Positions 25,588 to 35,949 are shown, counted from the first letter of the stretch. The stretch is DNA of 64,000 nucleotides from Herpetosiphon aurantiacus DSM 785 (GCA_000018565.1 CP000875.1:3797199-3861198), one strand, 5' to 3'. Numbers and translations: made by a program. The notes: generated by a model not told the origin, from the sequence alone.

Positions 25588-27048
25588 ATGTCCCAACTAC
25601 TCGACATTGAAACAACCCTCATCCGCGATGGTCGCCTCGCATCGGCAGCATGTTTGGTGGTGGCGGTTTCAGGTGGCCCGGATTCACTAGCCTTGCTGCA
25701 TCGGTTGACGGCCTTGGCCACACCTTATGGCTGGCGTTTGCATGTGGCCCACCTTGATCATGGCTTGCGTGGCGAGCAATCAGCTGCCGAGGCCGCTTTT
25801 GTGGCCGAAATTGCCGCTGATTGGGGCTTAACTGCCACAATTGAGCTGCGTGATGTTGACCAAGTTGCCAAACAATATCATGTGGGCTTGCCTGCTGCGG
25901 CCCGAGCGACCCGCTATCGTTTTTTGGCTGAGGTGGCTTTGCAGCAACAAGCCGATGCGGTCGTACTCGGCCATCAATCCGATGATCAAGCAGAAACGGT
26001 GTTGTTGCATGTGTTGCGGGGCACAGGCCCGAGCGGCTTGAGCGCGATGCGACCACGCACCGAGTGGGTTGGCTGGCGAGTTACCGCAGGAATGCCCCAT
26101 CAAGCAGTTGGGCCAGCTTTGATTCGTCCGATGCTCAATATTACCCGCGACGAAATTGAGGCCTATTGCGATGAACAGCAATTGGAGCCACGCCGCGACC
26201 CAACCAATAATTCATTGGAATATACGCGGGGCCGCATTCGCCATCAATTATTGCCATTGCTCGGCGAATACAATGCGAAAGTTGTTTCGGCCTTGGCGCG
26301 AACGGCCCGTTTAGCGGCGATTGAAACCGACTACATGCAAAGCGAGCTTGATCGTCAATGGCAACATTTAATTGAGTTTGAGCCAGGGGCGATTACCTTT
26401 CATCGTGAGCAATGGAACCACATGCATCCAGCGTTGCAGCGCCATGCAATTCGCCGCGCGGTTTATTTATTGCGGCCTGAGCGCGACGAATTAACATCCT
26501 CGCAGCTTGACCATGCGTTAAGTGCCATGAACAGCCTGCAACTGTTTTGCCAAATGCCGCATAATTTGGTCTTGCATCGCAAGCCACATGGTTGGACAAT
26601 GACCGTAGCTACGACTATGCAGCCAACCAACGACGAACCGCAATTGAGCATCGATGAGTGGCCGCTCAATCAACAAGGCATGACTCCGTTGCCCGATGAA
26701 CGTTGGCGGGTGATTATGGAGCTGATGCCCAGCCGCCCTGAATATAATCTTTCGCGCTGGCAAGGCTTGCTCGATGCCAACGCAATTCAAGGCAGATTGA
26801 TGTTACGTCAACGCCGCCCAGGCGATCGCATGCGGCCCGCAGGTGGCATTGGCTCACGGCGCATCCAAGATATTATGGTTGATATGCGTTTGCCACGCGA
26901 ACTGCGTGCCCAATGGCCGTTATTCGTTGATGATGTTGGGATACTTTGGATTCCTGGCTTGCTGATGGCCGAACATGCCCACCCAACGCCAGAAACAACC
27001 AACTTTTTGCTCATAACTTTGGAGGATACTCACGCCGATGCATCCTGA
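25588..27048 (+). CDS. tilS: tRNA(Ile)-lysidine synthetase
   Basis: A 486-residue enzyme that attaches lysine to C34 of the CAU-anticodon isoleucine tRNA using ATP, so that it reads AUA. The PP-loop VAVSGGPDSLALLHR is near the N-terminus, followed by LDHGLRGEQSAAEA and GHQSDDQAETVLLH. A substrate-binding middle domain and the C-terminal TilS domain (LRQRRPGDRMRPAG) are present. It overlaps hpt by 11 bp. The tilS-hpt-ftsH order is widely conserved in bacteria. Confidence 0.95.
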   Translation: MSQLLDIETTLIRDGRLASAACLVVAVSGGPDSLALLHRLTALATPYGWRLHVAHLDHGLRGEQSAAEAAFVAEIAADWGLTATIELRDVDQVAKQYHVGLPAAARATRYRFLAEVALQQQADAVVLGHQSDDQAETVLLHVLRGTGPSGLSAMRPRTEWVGWRVTAGMPHQAVGPALIRPMLNITRDEIEAYCDEQQLEPRRDPTNNSLEYTRGRIRHQLLPLLGEYNAKVVSALARTARLAAIETDYMQSELDRQWQHLIEFEPGAITFHREQWNHMHPALQRHAIRRAVYLLRPERDELTSSQLDHALSAMNSLQLFCQMPHNLVLHRKPHGWTMTVATTMQPTNDEPQLSIDEWPLNQQGMTPLPDERWRVIMELMPSRPEYNLSRWQGLLDANAIQGRLMLRQRRPGDRMRPAGGIGSRRIQDIMVDMRLPRELRAQWPLFVDDVGILWIPGLLMAEHAHPTPETTNFLLITLEDTHADAS

Positions 27049-27580
27049 TCTTGAGCGAGTATTAATTGATACCGCAACACTCCAAAACCGAGTTCAAGCG
27101 CTTGGCACAGCAATTGCCCAAGCTACGGTTAACGCACCTGAGTTAGTGTTAGTTGGCATCTTAAAAGGTTCGTTGATCTTTATGGCCGATCTGATGCGCT
27201 CGATCGGGCGCGAGGTTTGCTACGATTGCATTGCGGTTTCGTCATATGGAGCCAGCACCGAAAGCAGCGGCGTAGTTCGTTTAAATAAAGATCTCGACCT
27301 TGATATCACTGGCAAGCATGTGATCATCGTCGAAGATATTATTGATAGTGGCCTGACATTAAAATATGTGCATGATCTGCTGTTGCGGCGCAACCCAGCC
27401 GCTTTAGAGATTTGTGCCCTACTAAATAAACCTGAACGGCGCAATGTCAATGTGCAGGTTGATTACCGTGGTTTCGACATTCCCAACGAATTTGTTGTGG
27501 GATATGGACTGGACTATGCTGAACGCTACCGCAATTTGCCCTATATTGGGGTGTTAAGCCCACGTGTTTATACACATTAA
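27038..27580 (+). CDS. hpt: Hypoxanthine phosphoribosyltransferase
   Basis: A 180-residue purine-salvage enzyme that converts hypoxanthine or guanine plus PRPP to IMP or GMP. The PRPP loop VIIVEDIIDSGLTL, LVGILKGSLIFMADL and the C-terminal FVVGYGLDYAERYRNLP are classic. It begins inside tilS, with GGAGG upstream, and is followed by ftsH with a separate promoter. Confidence 0.95.
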   Translation: MHPDLERVLIDTATLQNRVQALGTAIAQATVNAPELVLVGILKGSLIFMADLMRSIGREVCYDCIAVSSYGASTESSGVVRLNKDLDLDITGKHVIIVEDIIDSGLTLKYVHDLLLRRNPAALEICALLNKPERRNVNVQVDYRGFDIPNEFVVGYGLDYAERYRNLPYIGVLSPRVYTH

Positions 27581-27603
27581 CATATTGCTAATGGGCATTT
27601 CCC

Positions 27604-27632
27604 TTGCTAGGTAGGTAGCGCTTTGGTATAAT
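27604..27632 (+). promoter_or_regulatory. ftsH promoter
   Basis: TTGCTA (27604-27609), a 17-nt spacer and a perfect TATAAT (27627-27632) preceded by TGG (extended -10). It lies about 75 bp before the ftsH start. Confidence 0.75.
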
Positions 27633-27708
27633 TTTTGAAGGTCGCTGTACTCCGCATGGAGTGCAGCAAAATTTTATGAGCGTGTACGCACGTTCAGGAG
27701 ATACTGCG

Positions 27709-29664
27709 ATGGGTGAAAATCGCTTCTTACGCAACAGTTTTGTGTATTTGATCATCGTAGTGGCGGCGTTGGCGCTCTTCTATCAATACATCAATGGTAG
27801 TCCTGGCAATACCAGCGAAAAGAGCTACAGTGAAATTCTCGACTTAGCTCTCCAAGGTAAAATTGCCGAGATCGTCCAAACCGAAGGTCAAGTCGAGTTT
27901 CGGGCGACCACCAACGACGCGCCACCCACCACCTATATTTCTCGCAAGAACAGCACGACCGAAAGTATTGAAGAAATTCTTTCGCAAAAAGCCCAAGATG
28001 CTAGCAAATTAGCCGAGCTTAAAGATCCTGAGAATAAGACGGCAATTGCAGCACCGTTGGAAAACGCTGCCAAAGTTAAGTTCAACCCTAAATCGGCTCC
28101 AGCTTGGGGCGGTATTTTAGGCGCGGCCTTGACCTTCTTGCTGCCCACGCTTTTGCTGATTGGCTTTTTCGTCTTTTTCATGCGCCAAGCCCAAGGCTCC
28201 AACAACCAAGCGATGTCGTTTGGCAAGAGCAAAGCTCGCATGTTCACTGGCGACAAACCATCGGTAACCTTCGCTGATGTTGCTGGCCAAGAAGAAGCCA
28301 AACAAGACTTAACCGAAGTTGTCGAGTTTCTTAAATTTCCTGAGAAATTTGCCCAACTTGGTGCACGGATTCCACGTGGGGTTTTGATGGTTGGCCCTCC
28401 AGGTACTGGTAAAACTTTGCTCAGCCGTGCGGTTGCTGGCGAAGCAGGCGTGCCATTCTTCTCAATCAGCGGTTCGGAATTCGTGGAAATGTTCGTCGGG
28501 GTTGGCGCAAGCCGCGTGCGCGATTTGTTTGAACAAGCCAAACGCAACGCTCCTTGTATCGTCTTTATCGACGAAGTTGATGCCGTTGGTCGCCAACGCG
28601 GTGCTGGCCTTGGTGGCTCGCACGACGAACGCGAACAAACGCTTAACCAAATCTTGGTTGAAATGGACGGCTTCGATAGCAATACCAATGTGATTGTGAT
28701 CGCCGCCACCAATCGCCCTGACGTGCTCGACCCAGCCTTGGTTCGCCCAGGCCGTTTCGACCGCCAAGTTGTGCTTGATGCTCCTGATATGCGCGGACGG
28801 GTCGAAGTGCTCAAGGTCCATACCAAGGGCAAACCACTCTCCGAAGATGTTAATTTGGAAGCAATTGCCAAATTAACGCCTGGCTCATCGGGTGCAGACC
28901 TCGCTAACATCGTCAACGAAGCTGCGATCTTGGCTGCACGGCGCTCGAAAAAACGCATCGCCATGCAAGAAATGCAAGATGCCACCGAACGAATTATGCT
29001 TGGTGGCCCAGAACGCCGCTCACGCGTGATGACTCCTAAGCAAAAAGAGTTGACTGCCTTCCACGAAGCTGGTCACGCGATTGTTGCTAAAGCGATGCCT
29101 GGCGCAAACCCTGTGCATAAAGTGACGATTATTCCTCGTGGGATGGCTGGTGGCTACACCTTGATGATCCCCGATGAAGATCAAAGCTATATGAGCGTTT
29201 CGCAGTTTGAAGCCCAAATTGCTGTAGCCCTTGGTGGTCGCGCCGCCGAAGAATTGGTGTTGAGCGACTTTACCACTGGCGCTTCGGGCGATATTCAACA
29301 AGTGACGCGCATGGCACGAGCGATGGTTACCCGCTATGGGATGAGTTCAGAGCTGGGGCCAATTGCCTTTGGCGAAAAAGAAGAGTTGATCTTCTTGGGC
29401 CGCGAAATCAGCGAACAACGCAACTATTCGGAAGAAACCTCACGCAAGATCGATTCGGAAGTGCGGCGTTTGGTCAGCGAAGGCCACGAACGCGCCCGCG
29501 CAATCTTGGAACGCAACCGCGAGGTGATGAACCGCATGGCCGAAGCCTTGATCGAGCATGAAAACCTCGATGGTGAGCCATTGCGCCAATTGCTCGACGA
29601 AGTGATTAAGTATAACTCCAACAATGGGGTTTATAATGACGCTTTGCCCAAGCAACGCATCTAA
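27709..29664 (+). CDS. ftsH: ATP-dependent zinc metalloprotease FtsH
   Basis: A 651-residue membrane-bound AAA protease for quality control of membrane and soluble proteins. I choose ATG 27709 ([11 protein letters not shown]) because CAGGAG lies upstream; two earlier in-frame ATGs lack such a site. It has two membrane segments (~7-25 and ~137-157) around a periplasmic-type domain. Walker A GPPGTGKT, Walker [13 protein letters not shown], the arginine-finger region RPGRFDR and the zinc site HEAGHAIV follow. A hairpin terminator comes after the stop. Confidence 0.97.
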   Translation: MGENRFLRNSFVYLIIVVAALALFYQYINGSPGNTSEKSYSEILDLALQGKIAEIVQTEGQVEFRATTNDAPPTTYISRKNSTTESIEEILSQKAQDASKLAELKDPENKTAIAAPLENAAKVKFNPKSAPAWGGILGAALTFLLPTLLLIGFFVFFMRQAQGSNNQAMSFGKSKARMFTGDKPSVTFADVAGQEEAKQDLTEVVEFLKFPEKFAQLGARIPRGVLMVGPPGTGKTLLSRAVAGEAGVPFFSISGSEFVEMFVGVGASRVRDLFEQAKRNAPCIVFIDEVDAVGRQRGAGLGGSHDEREQTLNQILVEMDGFDSNTNVIVIAATNRPDVLDPALVRPGRFDRQVVLDAPDMRGRVEVLKVHTKGKPLSEDVNLEAIAKLTPGSSGADLANIVNEAAILAARRSKKRIAMQEMQDATERIMLGGPERRSRVMTPKQKELTAFHEAGHAIVAKAMPGANPVHKVTIIPRGMAGGYTLMIPDEDQSYMSVSQFEAQIAVALGGRAAEELVLSDFTTGASGDIQQVTRMARAMVTRYGMSSELGPIAFGEKEELIFLGREISEQRNYSEETSRKIDSEVRRLVSEGHERARAILERNREVMNRMAEALIEHENLDGEPLRQLLDEVIKYNSNNGVYNDALPKQRI

Positions 29665-29689
29665 ATCAAAGCGTAGCGAATGATCGAAG

Positions 29690-29725
29690 AATTGGCGCAG
29701 GCAGTAATGCTTGCGCCAATTTTTT
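29690..29725 (+). terminator. Intrinsic terminator after ftsH
   Basis: AATTGGCGCA (29690-29699) pairs with TGCGCCAATT (29712-29721), with a small inner GCA/TGC pairing, and runs into T-rich sequence. Confidence 0.87.
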
Positions 29726-29753
29726 GCCAAGCTTCTCACGCATACGCTATAAT
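29724..29753 (+). promoter_or_regulatory. Promoter of the YebC-family gene
   Basis: TTGCCA (29724-29729), an 18-nt spacer and a perfect TATAAT (29748-29753), 70 bp before the start codon. Confidence 0.65.
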
Positions 29754-29822
29754 GGTCAACAAAAACTTATAATTGAGCGGCACACTGGGGTGTGCACAAT
29801 TGTTAACCGTAGGAGTTATCCG

Positions 29823-30581
29823 ATGTCAGGGCATACAAAATGGCATGAAATCCGCCGCAAAAAAGGGGTTCTTGATCAACGCCGAGGCCAACGCTGGACG
29901 AAAATCGCTCGTGATATTACGATCGCCGCCCGCGAAGGTGGTGGCAGCCCCGACATGAACTTCCGGCTGCGCTTGGCGATTGAAAAAGCCAAAGCCGATA
30001 ATATGCCAGCGGATAATATTCAACGAGCAATTGATCGCGGCACTGGCGTAAGCGGTGAAGCAGCGCTCGAAGAAGTCACCTACGAAGGCTATGGCCCAGG
30101 TGGCATTGCCGTTATTGTCGATGCTGCCACTGACAATCGTAACCGCACCGTTTCGGAAATTCGCACCGCCTTTAACAAAAATGGCGGCACGCTTGGCGAA
30201 GGCGGTTCAGTCGGTTGGATGTTTGATATCAAAGGTTTGATCAGTATTGATCGGACTGAAAAAACCGACCCCGATGAAGTAACCTTGCTGGCGATCGATG
30301 CCGATGCTGATGATGTAATTGTCAACGATGATGCAATTATTGTTTACACTGAATTTAGCAAATTGGCGGCGGTGCGCGATGCGCTCAACGAGCAAGGCCT
30401 AAAAATCAGCACTGCTGAAAAAACCATGCTCGCCAAAACAATCATGGAAGCCGATGAAGCGACCACCTTCCAGATTTTGCGGCTGATGGAGCGGCTCGAA
30501 GATCTCGATGATGTCCAAAAAGTCTATAGCAACCTAGAAGTATCCGATGAATTAGCCGAAAAATATGCCGAACAAGGCTAG
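29823..30581 (+). CDS. YebC/PmpR-family regulatory protein
   Basis: A 252-residue full-length member starting [15 protein letters not shown] at 29823 behind AGGAG; the longer frame reads through the promoter. The motifs [39 protein letters not shown] and GSVGWMFD are diagnostic. Family members act as DNA-binding regulators, and recent work on the family links YebC-type proteins to relief of ribosome stalling, so translation is also possible. A terminator follows. Confidence 0.94.
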   Translation: MSGHTKWHEIRRKKGVLDQRRGQRWTKIARDITIAAREGGGSPDMNFRLRLAIEKAKADNMPADNIQRAIDRGTGVSGEAALEEVTYEGYGPGGIAVIVDAATDNRNRTVSEIRTAFNKNGGTLGEGGSVGWMFDIKGLISIDRTEKTDPDEVTLLAIDADADDVIVNDDAIIVYTEFSKLAAVRDALNEQGLKISTAEKTMLAKTIMEADEATTFQILRLMERLEDLDDVQKVYSNLEVSDELAEKYAEQG

Positions 30582-30603
30582 CTCATTGGCTGGATGCAGC
30601 CCC

Positions 30604-30636
30604 AACCAGCACGGTTTTAACTGTGCTGGTTTTGTT
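30604..30636 (+). terminator. Intrinsic terminator after the YebC-family gene
   Basis: AACCAGCAC (30604-30612) pairs with GTGCTGGTT (30623-30631), with an inner GTT/AAC pairing, followed by TTGTTT. Confidence 0.85.
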
Positions 30637-30695
30637 TAAATTTGTGTTATCCCCACAAAATCCCAGCCAAATAGTAAAACAGAATAGGGCGATTC

Positions 30696-30910
30696 TGGTA
30701 TAATCAGGGACGATTATCCAAACTCTTACAGTACAGAAGTCCTATGGACAACCTACGCTACGCCTCAACTTCATGCCAAGAACACAGGGTATGAAGCTAG
30801 ATCTACAGGTTAAGCATCATGGTATACAGCGCAATTGCAGCAAGGGGCGCACACTCCCGCCCCATCCAGCACTATCCAGTACTATCCGCTAGCTCACGAG
30901 GAGACGCACG
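30696..30910 (+). promoter_or_regulatory. Promoter and 200-nt leader of the phospho-signalling block
   Basis: TGG-TATAAT (30696-30704) is a perfect extended -10; no good -35 is seen. The ~200-nt untranslated leader holds a hairpin (CTTCATgCC near 30769 with GGgtATGAAG near 30788) and ends in GAGGAG just before the FHA gene. The long leader leaves room for post-transcriptional control. Confidence 0.6.
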
Positions 30911-31747
30911 ATGACCGATTTTGAGTTCTGGCAAAAAGTTAAGGAAATGGGTCAGATCACATATGACTGGTGGTATCCTACGATTGCGCTTCCGGCTTTA
31001 ATTTGGGCAGTTTCGGTTCTCTTCTTGGCAATCTTTGCCGCACGAAAAATTAAAAAAGTCCATAATCGCTTTTTGACCCTCTTTCTATCAACTATTCCCG
31101 TGTTGTTGATCTTTCCATCGGCCTATATCGCCCAAGCCCTTGGCAGTGCACTCAATCGGGTTGGTTATACCTTGCCGGAGAACGTCAACGATTTCGCCAG
31201 CAACGATGCACTGGTATTGGGAAATTATCTGAATGCCTTTGGCTTATGGGGCGTGTTAGGCATCACCTTTACCTTACCGTTGATCTTAAGCAGCCTCTCG
31301 CGTAGCGAAGTGCCAGTGATCAGCCCAGCTATTCGCAATGCCACCAAAACCATCACCAATATTGCTACCCGCGCTTTTGGCCGACGTGGCGGGGCTGGCG
31401 GTGGCGGACGGATTAATGCACCCTATGGCTCGATCACAATCAACAATGGCTCGCGTAAAGGCTCAATCGAAGCCTTACGCCCCGATTTTACAATTGGCGG
31501 CAAGGGTGATATTCAAGTTAGCGATGTGATTGTTTCGCGGACCCATGCCAAATTTGTGTTGGAAGATAATCAAATTGCTGTGATTGACCTTGGGAGCACC
31601 AACGGCACCTTCTTGGTACGTGATGGTCAAGGCTTTATGCTCGATAGTCAGCCGGTGCCACTTGAACATGGCGATACGATCTATCTCGGCGACCCCAACC
31701 AAGATAATGCAGTAGAAATGGTATTTGAGTTTAATACAGGAGCATAA
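30911..31747 (+). CDS. Membrane protein with C-terminal FHA domain
   Basis: A 278-residue protein. Three hydrophobic segments (~20-43, ~52-77, ~105-127) are followed by a Gly-rich hinge (RRGGAGGGGR) and an FHA domain (~185-272). The FHA signatures are IGGKGDIQVSD, VSRTHAKF and DLGSTNGTFL, with the Arg, Ser/His and Asn that bind phosphothreonine retained. First gene of the block, so probably a membrane-tethered reader of proteins phosphorylated by the neighbouring kinases. A clear GAGGAG precedes ATG 30911. The next gene starts 4 bp after the stop. Confidence 0.9.
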   Translation: MTDFEFWQKVKEMGQITYDWWYPTIALPALIWAVSVLFLAIFAARKIKKVHNRFLTLFLSTIPVLLIFPSAYIAQALGSALNRVGYTLPENVNDFASNDALVLGNYLNAFGLWGVLGITFTLPLILSSLSRSEVPVISPAIRNATKTITNIATRAFGRRGGAGGGGRINAPYGSITINNGSRKGSIEALRPDFTIGGKGDIQVSDVIVSRTHAKFVLEDNQIAVIDLGSTNGTFLVRDGQGFMLDSQPVPLEHGDTIYLGDPNQDNAVEMVFEFNTGA

Positions 31748-31751
31748 CCTC

Positions 31752-32942
31752 ATGAAAACGTGGATTTTGCGTTGTAGCCTTGCGTTGCTGCTGCTCTCGC
31801 CAGTTTTGACGTATGCTCAAGCAGCCTATGAAGTTAAACTCACCGATGCCCAATTACTGCAAGATCGGGTGGTCAACTTCAAGATGCGGGTCACAAATAC
31901 GACGACTGGCCAAGATGTGCCACCGCTGGAACCTGGCGATATTGCAATTTATCAAGATGGTCAATTGCTGACTGATTCTCAATTGGTAATGCATGTAATG
32001 ACCACAGATGCAACCAACTCAGTCAGCCATACTATTCCCTTTGATAGCCAAAGTGTCTTACGCGCCTCGGGGGCAACGATTGGCTTGGTAACGGATTTAA
32101 GTGTCGCACTCGGTGATCCATTTATCGGCGAAGTCCGTACTGCTGCCGAAAGCTGGATCAACCTTGGTAACGCGGTTTCGCCCAATGACCCCGAATCAAT
32201 TGGCTTGTTTATCCCTCGCTCATCGAATAGCCAATCAACGCGTCCCGCCAATGCCCCCGAATTTGATCGCGACCACAACAGAATTATTGGGGTTTTGCGC
32301 ACTGAGCCACCACGCGATGGCGCAACTAATTTGTATGGGGCGATCTTAGAGGCCGTTACTGCCACTGCTGCTGAAGCCAAAAAACGCGGTACAGACAGCT
32401 ATGTGGTGGTATTTGGCGATGGCTCTGTTACACCCGATAGCGCTGGCTTGTTCAGCCAAATCGTCGATCTTGCCAATAAAAACAATACGATTATTATCGC
32501 AGTAGGCATTGGCAAGACCGAAAATTTGGATAAAGCCACCAATCAACTGCCCAATTTAGCCAGCAGTACCAACGGACGCTATGTTGCAGGGAACTCAGAA
32601 GAACGGCCAGGCAATATGGATCAAGCCTATAAAGCCTTGGTCAAACCAGTTAACCGTACTGGCTACGACTTGGCATTCGTCCATACCGCACCCCGCGACG
32701 ATAAACAACACACCTTCCAAGTTAAGGTGACGATTGCAGGCCAAACGTGGGAAAGCTCAACCTTACCAATACCAATTGGTGGGCTAGCCACCGAGTCTGA
32801 GTTCACCCCATTGAGCCAATTGCAAAAATTTTATCTACTGCGTGGTGTGCCCGCCGCAATTATTTTGGCAGCAGTCACAACCGCTTTAGCAACCGCCACC
32901 CGCCGTCGCCCAACTCGGATTGATCCAGGGGCTGGTAAGTAG
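31752..32942 (+). CDS. Exported VWA-like protein with C-terminal membrane anchor
   Basis: A 396-residue protein. I start it at ATG 31752 behind CAGGAG; residues 1-22 are a signal peptide ending TYAQA. A short beta-domain precedes a von Willebrand A-like region (~95-310) with GLVTDLSVALG at the metal-site position and DSYVVVFGDGSVTPD. The canonical DxSxS reads DLSVA, so metal binding may be weakened. A membrane segment at ~368-388 precedes a basic tail, giving an outside VWA domain. Its place between the FHA and kinase genes suggests an extracellular adhesion or sensing partner. Confidence 0.8.
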   Translation: MKTWILRCSLALLLLSPVLTYAQAAYEVKLTDAQLLQDRVVNFKMRVTNTTTGQDVPPLEPGDIAIYQDGQLLTDSQLVMHVMTTDATNSVSHTIPFDSQSVLRASGATIGLVTDLSVALGDPFIGEVRTAAESWINLGNAVSPNDPESIGLFIPRSSNSQSTRPANAPEFDRDHNRIIGVLRTEPPRDGATNLYGAILEAVTATAAEAKKRGTDSYVVVFGDGSVTPDSAGLFSQIVDLANKNNTIIIAVGIGKTENLDKATNQLPNLASSTNGRYVAGNSEERPGNMDQAYKALVKPVNRTGYDLAFVHTAPRDDKQHTFQVKVTIAGQTWESSTLPIPIGGLATESEFTPLSQLQKFYLLRGVPAAIILAAVTTALATATRRRPTRIDPGAGK

Positions 32943-32960
32943 GCTATCGGAGGAGCGACT

Positions 32961-34346
32961 ATGCATCTTGTTGCAGGTCAACAATATGGGCGCTACGAAA
33001 TTGTTGATGATCGTTTGGCCGAAGGGCTTTCCGGCCCGGTCTACCATGCGATCATCAATCACGATGATGGGCATCGTGAAGAAGTTGCGCTCAAATTTCT
33101 GACGAATAAACTTCCTCAAGTTCGTCAGTATTTTATGAATGAGGAACGTTTGCTGAAAAAAGCCGAGCACCCTCATGTGATCGGCTTTGTCCACAGTAAT
33201 GTCCGTGACGAGCCGTATACGCTGGCCACGACGTTCGTTTATGCCTACAGCAATAAAGAGTTATCGAAGCAAAAAAGCGAAACTATCGCGCTGCAAATCG
33301 CCGAACAAATTGGCAGTGCTTTGGATTATCTGCATATTGCCCACCCTGATAGCCCAGTTATTCATCGTGACGTAAAGCCCGATAACATTTTGGTCGATAA
33401 AGCCACGCACGATGCGATTCTGATTGACCTCAGTGTTGCTTCGCACGAACGCTTTGCCTTGGTCGATGAACGTGGTTTTGGTACGCCGCCGTATATGGCT
33501 CCTGAGCAATATACGGGGCATGAAGTGCCAGCAACCGACCAATATGCCTTGGCCTTGGTCGTCTATTATTTCCTGACAGGCGATACAATCCCCACGATCA
33601 AACCACCTAAAATCAAGGGGATGGAATCGAATGATCCTCAAGTATATCAAGCAGCTTTGGCGATTTGGAATACTGAATTTCGCCAGCAACTGGCGGCTCA
33701 AAACGAGCGGATTCGCAAAAACTTGGCCAAACATCCCACGGCCATCGAGGTTTTCTTAAAAGCGACTGCCTTTGAGCCACACGATCGTTATAGCTCATGT
33801 GCAGCCTTCAGCATGGCGATGCACGAAGCCTTACGCAATGATGGAGCCGCCTTTGCAGCCCCAAGCATGCCCATCAGCAACTCACGGCGCTCAACCATGA
33901 TCAGTATTGGGGCCATTGGTGCTCTGGTTTTAATTGCAGTGCTCTTTTTAGTCTTGGGTGGTGGCGATACGCCTGATGTCAATGGTAAAGCAACGCCAGA
34001 ACAAGCAGCGATGCAACCAACCTCAACCTTACCCGAAACCCCGACTACTGGTGGTATTCCAACGGTCACAATCGAAGCGGGTATTCCAACCTCAACCTTA
34101 CCACCAATAGTTTCACCAACTACTGGAGGCCGCGAGGTAACCCTGAGTCAAGGCTACATTTTGCGGGCACAACCTGGCGATGGTAGCGCGAATGCCCTTG
34201 GCAGTGGGCAAGCTCTCGAAGGCCAAAAGTTTCGGGTGCTTGATGAGAACCCCAGCACCATCAGTGGTGATCGACGCAAATGGTTCAATGTACAACGTAT
34301 CAACGGTGGAGAAACAGGATGGCTACCAGAAACAGTCTTACGCTAG
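32961..34346 (+). CDS. Membrane Ser/Thr protein kinase with extracellular SH3-like domain
   Basis: A 461-residue kinase. The domain (~10-290) has Lys in VALKFL, HRDVKPDNIL and the activation-segment TPPYMAPEQY. The DFG motif reads DLS (ILIDLSVAS); the Mg-binding Asp is kept. The glycine loop is loose (LAEGLSGPVYHA). A membrane segment (~312-334) is followed by a Pro/Thr stalk and a C-terminal SH3b-like domain (~388-461), VTLSQGYILRAQPGDG ... RKWFNVQRINGGETGWLP, which could bind cell-wall or glycan ligands. It starts behind GGAGGAG. The PP2C gene follows 19 bp later. Confidence 0.9.
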   Translation: MHLVAGQQYGRYEIVDDRLAEGLSGPVYHAIINHDDGHREEVALKFLTNKLPQVRQYFMNEERLLKKAEHPHVIGFVHSNVRDEPYTLATTFVYAYSNKELSKQKSETIALQIAEQIGSALDYLHIAHPDSPVIHRDVKPDNILVDKATHDAILIDLSVASHERFALVDERGFGTPPYMAPEQYTGHEVPATDQYALALVVYYFLTGDTIPTIKPPKIKGMESNDPQVYQAALAIWNTEFRQQLAAQNERIRKNLAKHPTAIEVFLKATAFEPHDRYSSCAAFSMAMHEALRNDGAAFAAPSMPISNSRRSTMISIGAIGALVLIAVLFLVLGGGDTPDVNGKATPEQAAMQPTSTLPETPTTGGIPTVTIEAGIPTSTLPPIVSPTTGGREVTLSQGYILRAQPGDGSANALGSGQALEGQKFRVLDENPSTISGDRRKWFNVQRINGGETGWLPETVLR

Positions 34347-34365
34347 GCCACCAAGGAGCATTGCA

Positions 34366-35949
34366 ATGAGTCAAGCTGCCAATCTGCCTAACCTCGTGGT
34401 CTATGGGCAAAGCGATGTTGGGCGACAACGGAATAATAACGAAGATAATTTGGCATGGCGACATGCCGATGAACGTAGTGTTGGCACAAAATTGGTCAAC
34501 GGGGTAACCGAACTTTTCGCCAAAATTCGCGGCGGCGGGGCAACCGGGTTTAGTGTCAAAATCGACCATAAATTGCTGGCCAGCCACGGGCGGCTCTATG
34601 TCGTTGCCGATGGGGTCGGCGGTAATGATGATGGCGAGTTGGCCAGCCGCGCTGTTGTCGAATATACGACCAAGTTTTTCTATAATAGCGATCCCAAAAA
34701 CTATAAAAGCAAACAAGATCAACTGAATGCGGCAATTCAATATGCCACCAAAATGGTCTATAAAGAGGCCGGCAATACCAATCGCGCCTCAACCTTGGTG
34801 TTAGCTTTGGTCTGGGATGAAGGCACATTCCGCAAGATTATTTTCTCGAATGTTGGCGATAGCAAAGGCTATTTGTTCCGCGCCAATAATACCGAATATG
34901 ATCGCGCCGTCCAAACCAAAGATCATGTCAACGCCATGAACAAAAGCCTCTGGCAATCGATGGGCGACCCCGAGGTAACGCCTCACTTCAGCGATGAGCT
35001 AGTTTTGGGCAAAGATGATGTGATTGTACTCTGCTCAGACGGGCTTTCTGATGGGGTGCAGGCCGAGGAAATTGGCAAAATTGCCACCCGCAATGCCCCA
35101 CAAAATGCGACAACTGAGTTAATTAGCCTTGCTAATGAGCGCGGCGGCCACGATAATATCACCAATGTGGTGGTACGCAACGGCCCTGCGCCCATTCAAT
35201 GGGGAGCCTTAGGCGGGATTCTCGGCGTTGTGCTGTTGGTTGCTGCTCTTTTAGGCGGGATTGTCTTCATCGGCGGCGATGATGTTAACCGGACACAGGG
35301 TGGTCGCAACGCGATCATGATTCCAACCCGACCAATCATCACCATGGTCGATGGTTCGTTTGCCACGGTTACTTTACCTGCTGAAACGGCAACAGCCGAA
35401 GCCGAATTGATTCGGCAAGCAACCGAAAACCCAGTGCCAACCGATACTCTTGGGCCACAGGCAACCAGTGTGCCAGGCACAAACCCAACAGCACGGCCAG
35501 CCGCCACGGCAACCAACCGCCCAGCGGCCAATAATCCAACGCCAATTCCAGCAACCAACCCGCCAGCTGTTCAGCCAACCAATCCACCAGTGGTCATTCA
35601 ACCAACCAATCCACCAGCCCCAGGCGATCGCGATGGCGATGGTGTAACTGATGACGTTGATCCATGTCCCGATGTGGCTGGACCAAACAATGGCTGTCCA
35701 GCGCCAGTTGAGCCAACCGCACCCCCAGCAGTTGTTGATACCGATGGCGATACGATTCCCGATAATGTTGATGATTGTCCAAATGAGCCTGGTGATCCGT
35801 CGCGGAATGGTTGTCCCAAGCCAGTTGAGCAGGCTACTAATACACCAAAACCGCCAACCGATACGCCACGGCCAACCGATACGCCTCAGCCAACGGCTGT
35901 GCCAACGTCACCAATTAATCCAAATGATCCACCAACACCACGTCCGTAA
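34366..35949 (+). CDS. Membrane PP2C phosphatase with extracellular TSP3 calcium repeats
   Basis: A 527-residue protein starting at ATG 34366 behind AAGGAG; the longer frame overlaps the kinase gene and is not used. The PP2C domain (~5-270) has metal-binding NNNEDN, VVADGVGG, CSDGLSDG and GGHDNITNV, with an extra ~45-residue loop after NEDN. A membrane segment (~279-304) is followed by a long Pro/Thr/Asn stalk. Two thrombospondin type-3-like repeats (~420-495) begin DRDGDGVTDDVDPCP and [15 protein letters not shown]. They would sit outside the cell and bind Ca. The same two-repeat tail occurs on the kinase at 40088. It should reverse the phosphorylation made by the block's kinases. Confidence 0.9.
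   Translation: MSQAANLPNLVVYGQSDVGRQRNNNEDNLAWRHADERSVGTKLVNGVTELFAKIRGGGATGFSVKIDHKLLASHGRLYVVADGVGGNDDGELASRAVVEYTTKFFYNSDPKNYKSKQDQLNAAIQYATKMVYKEAGNTNRASTLVLALVWDEGTFRKIIFSNVGDSKGYLFRANNTEYDRAVQTKDHVNAMNKSLWQSMGDPEVTPHFSDELVLGKDDVIVLCSDGLSDGVQAEEIGKIATRNAPQNATTELISLANERGGHDNITNVVVRNGPAPIQWGALGGILGVVLLVAALLGGIVFIGGDDVNRTQGGRNAIMIPTRPIITMVDGSFATVTLPAETATAEAELIRQATENPVPTDTLGPQATSVPGTNPTARPAATATNRPAANNPTPIPATNPPAVQPTNPPVVIQPTNPPAPGDRDGDGVTDDVDPCPDVAGPNNGCPAPVEPTAPPAVVDTDGDTIPDNVDDCPNEPGDPSRNGCPKPVEQATNTPKPPTDTPRPTDTPQPTAVPTSPINPNDPPTPRP

Noticed and set aside
27933-28985. 350-residue minus-strand frame inside ftsH
   Set aside because: A shadow of ftsH, with no ribosome site or domain, while the forward frame is a complete FtsH.
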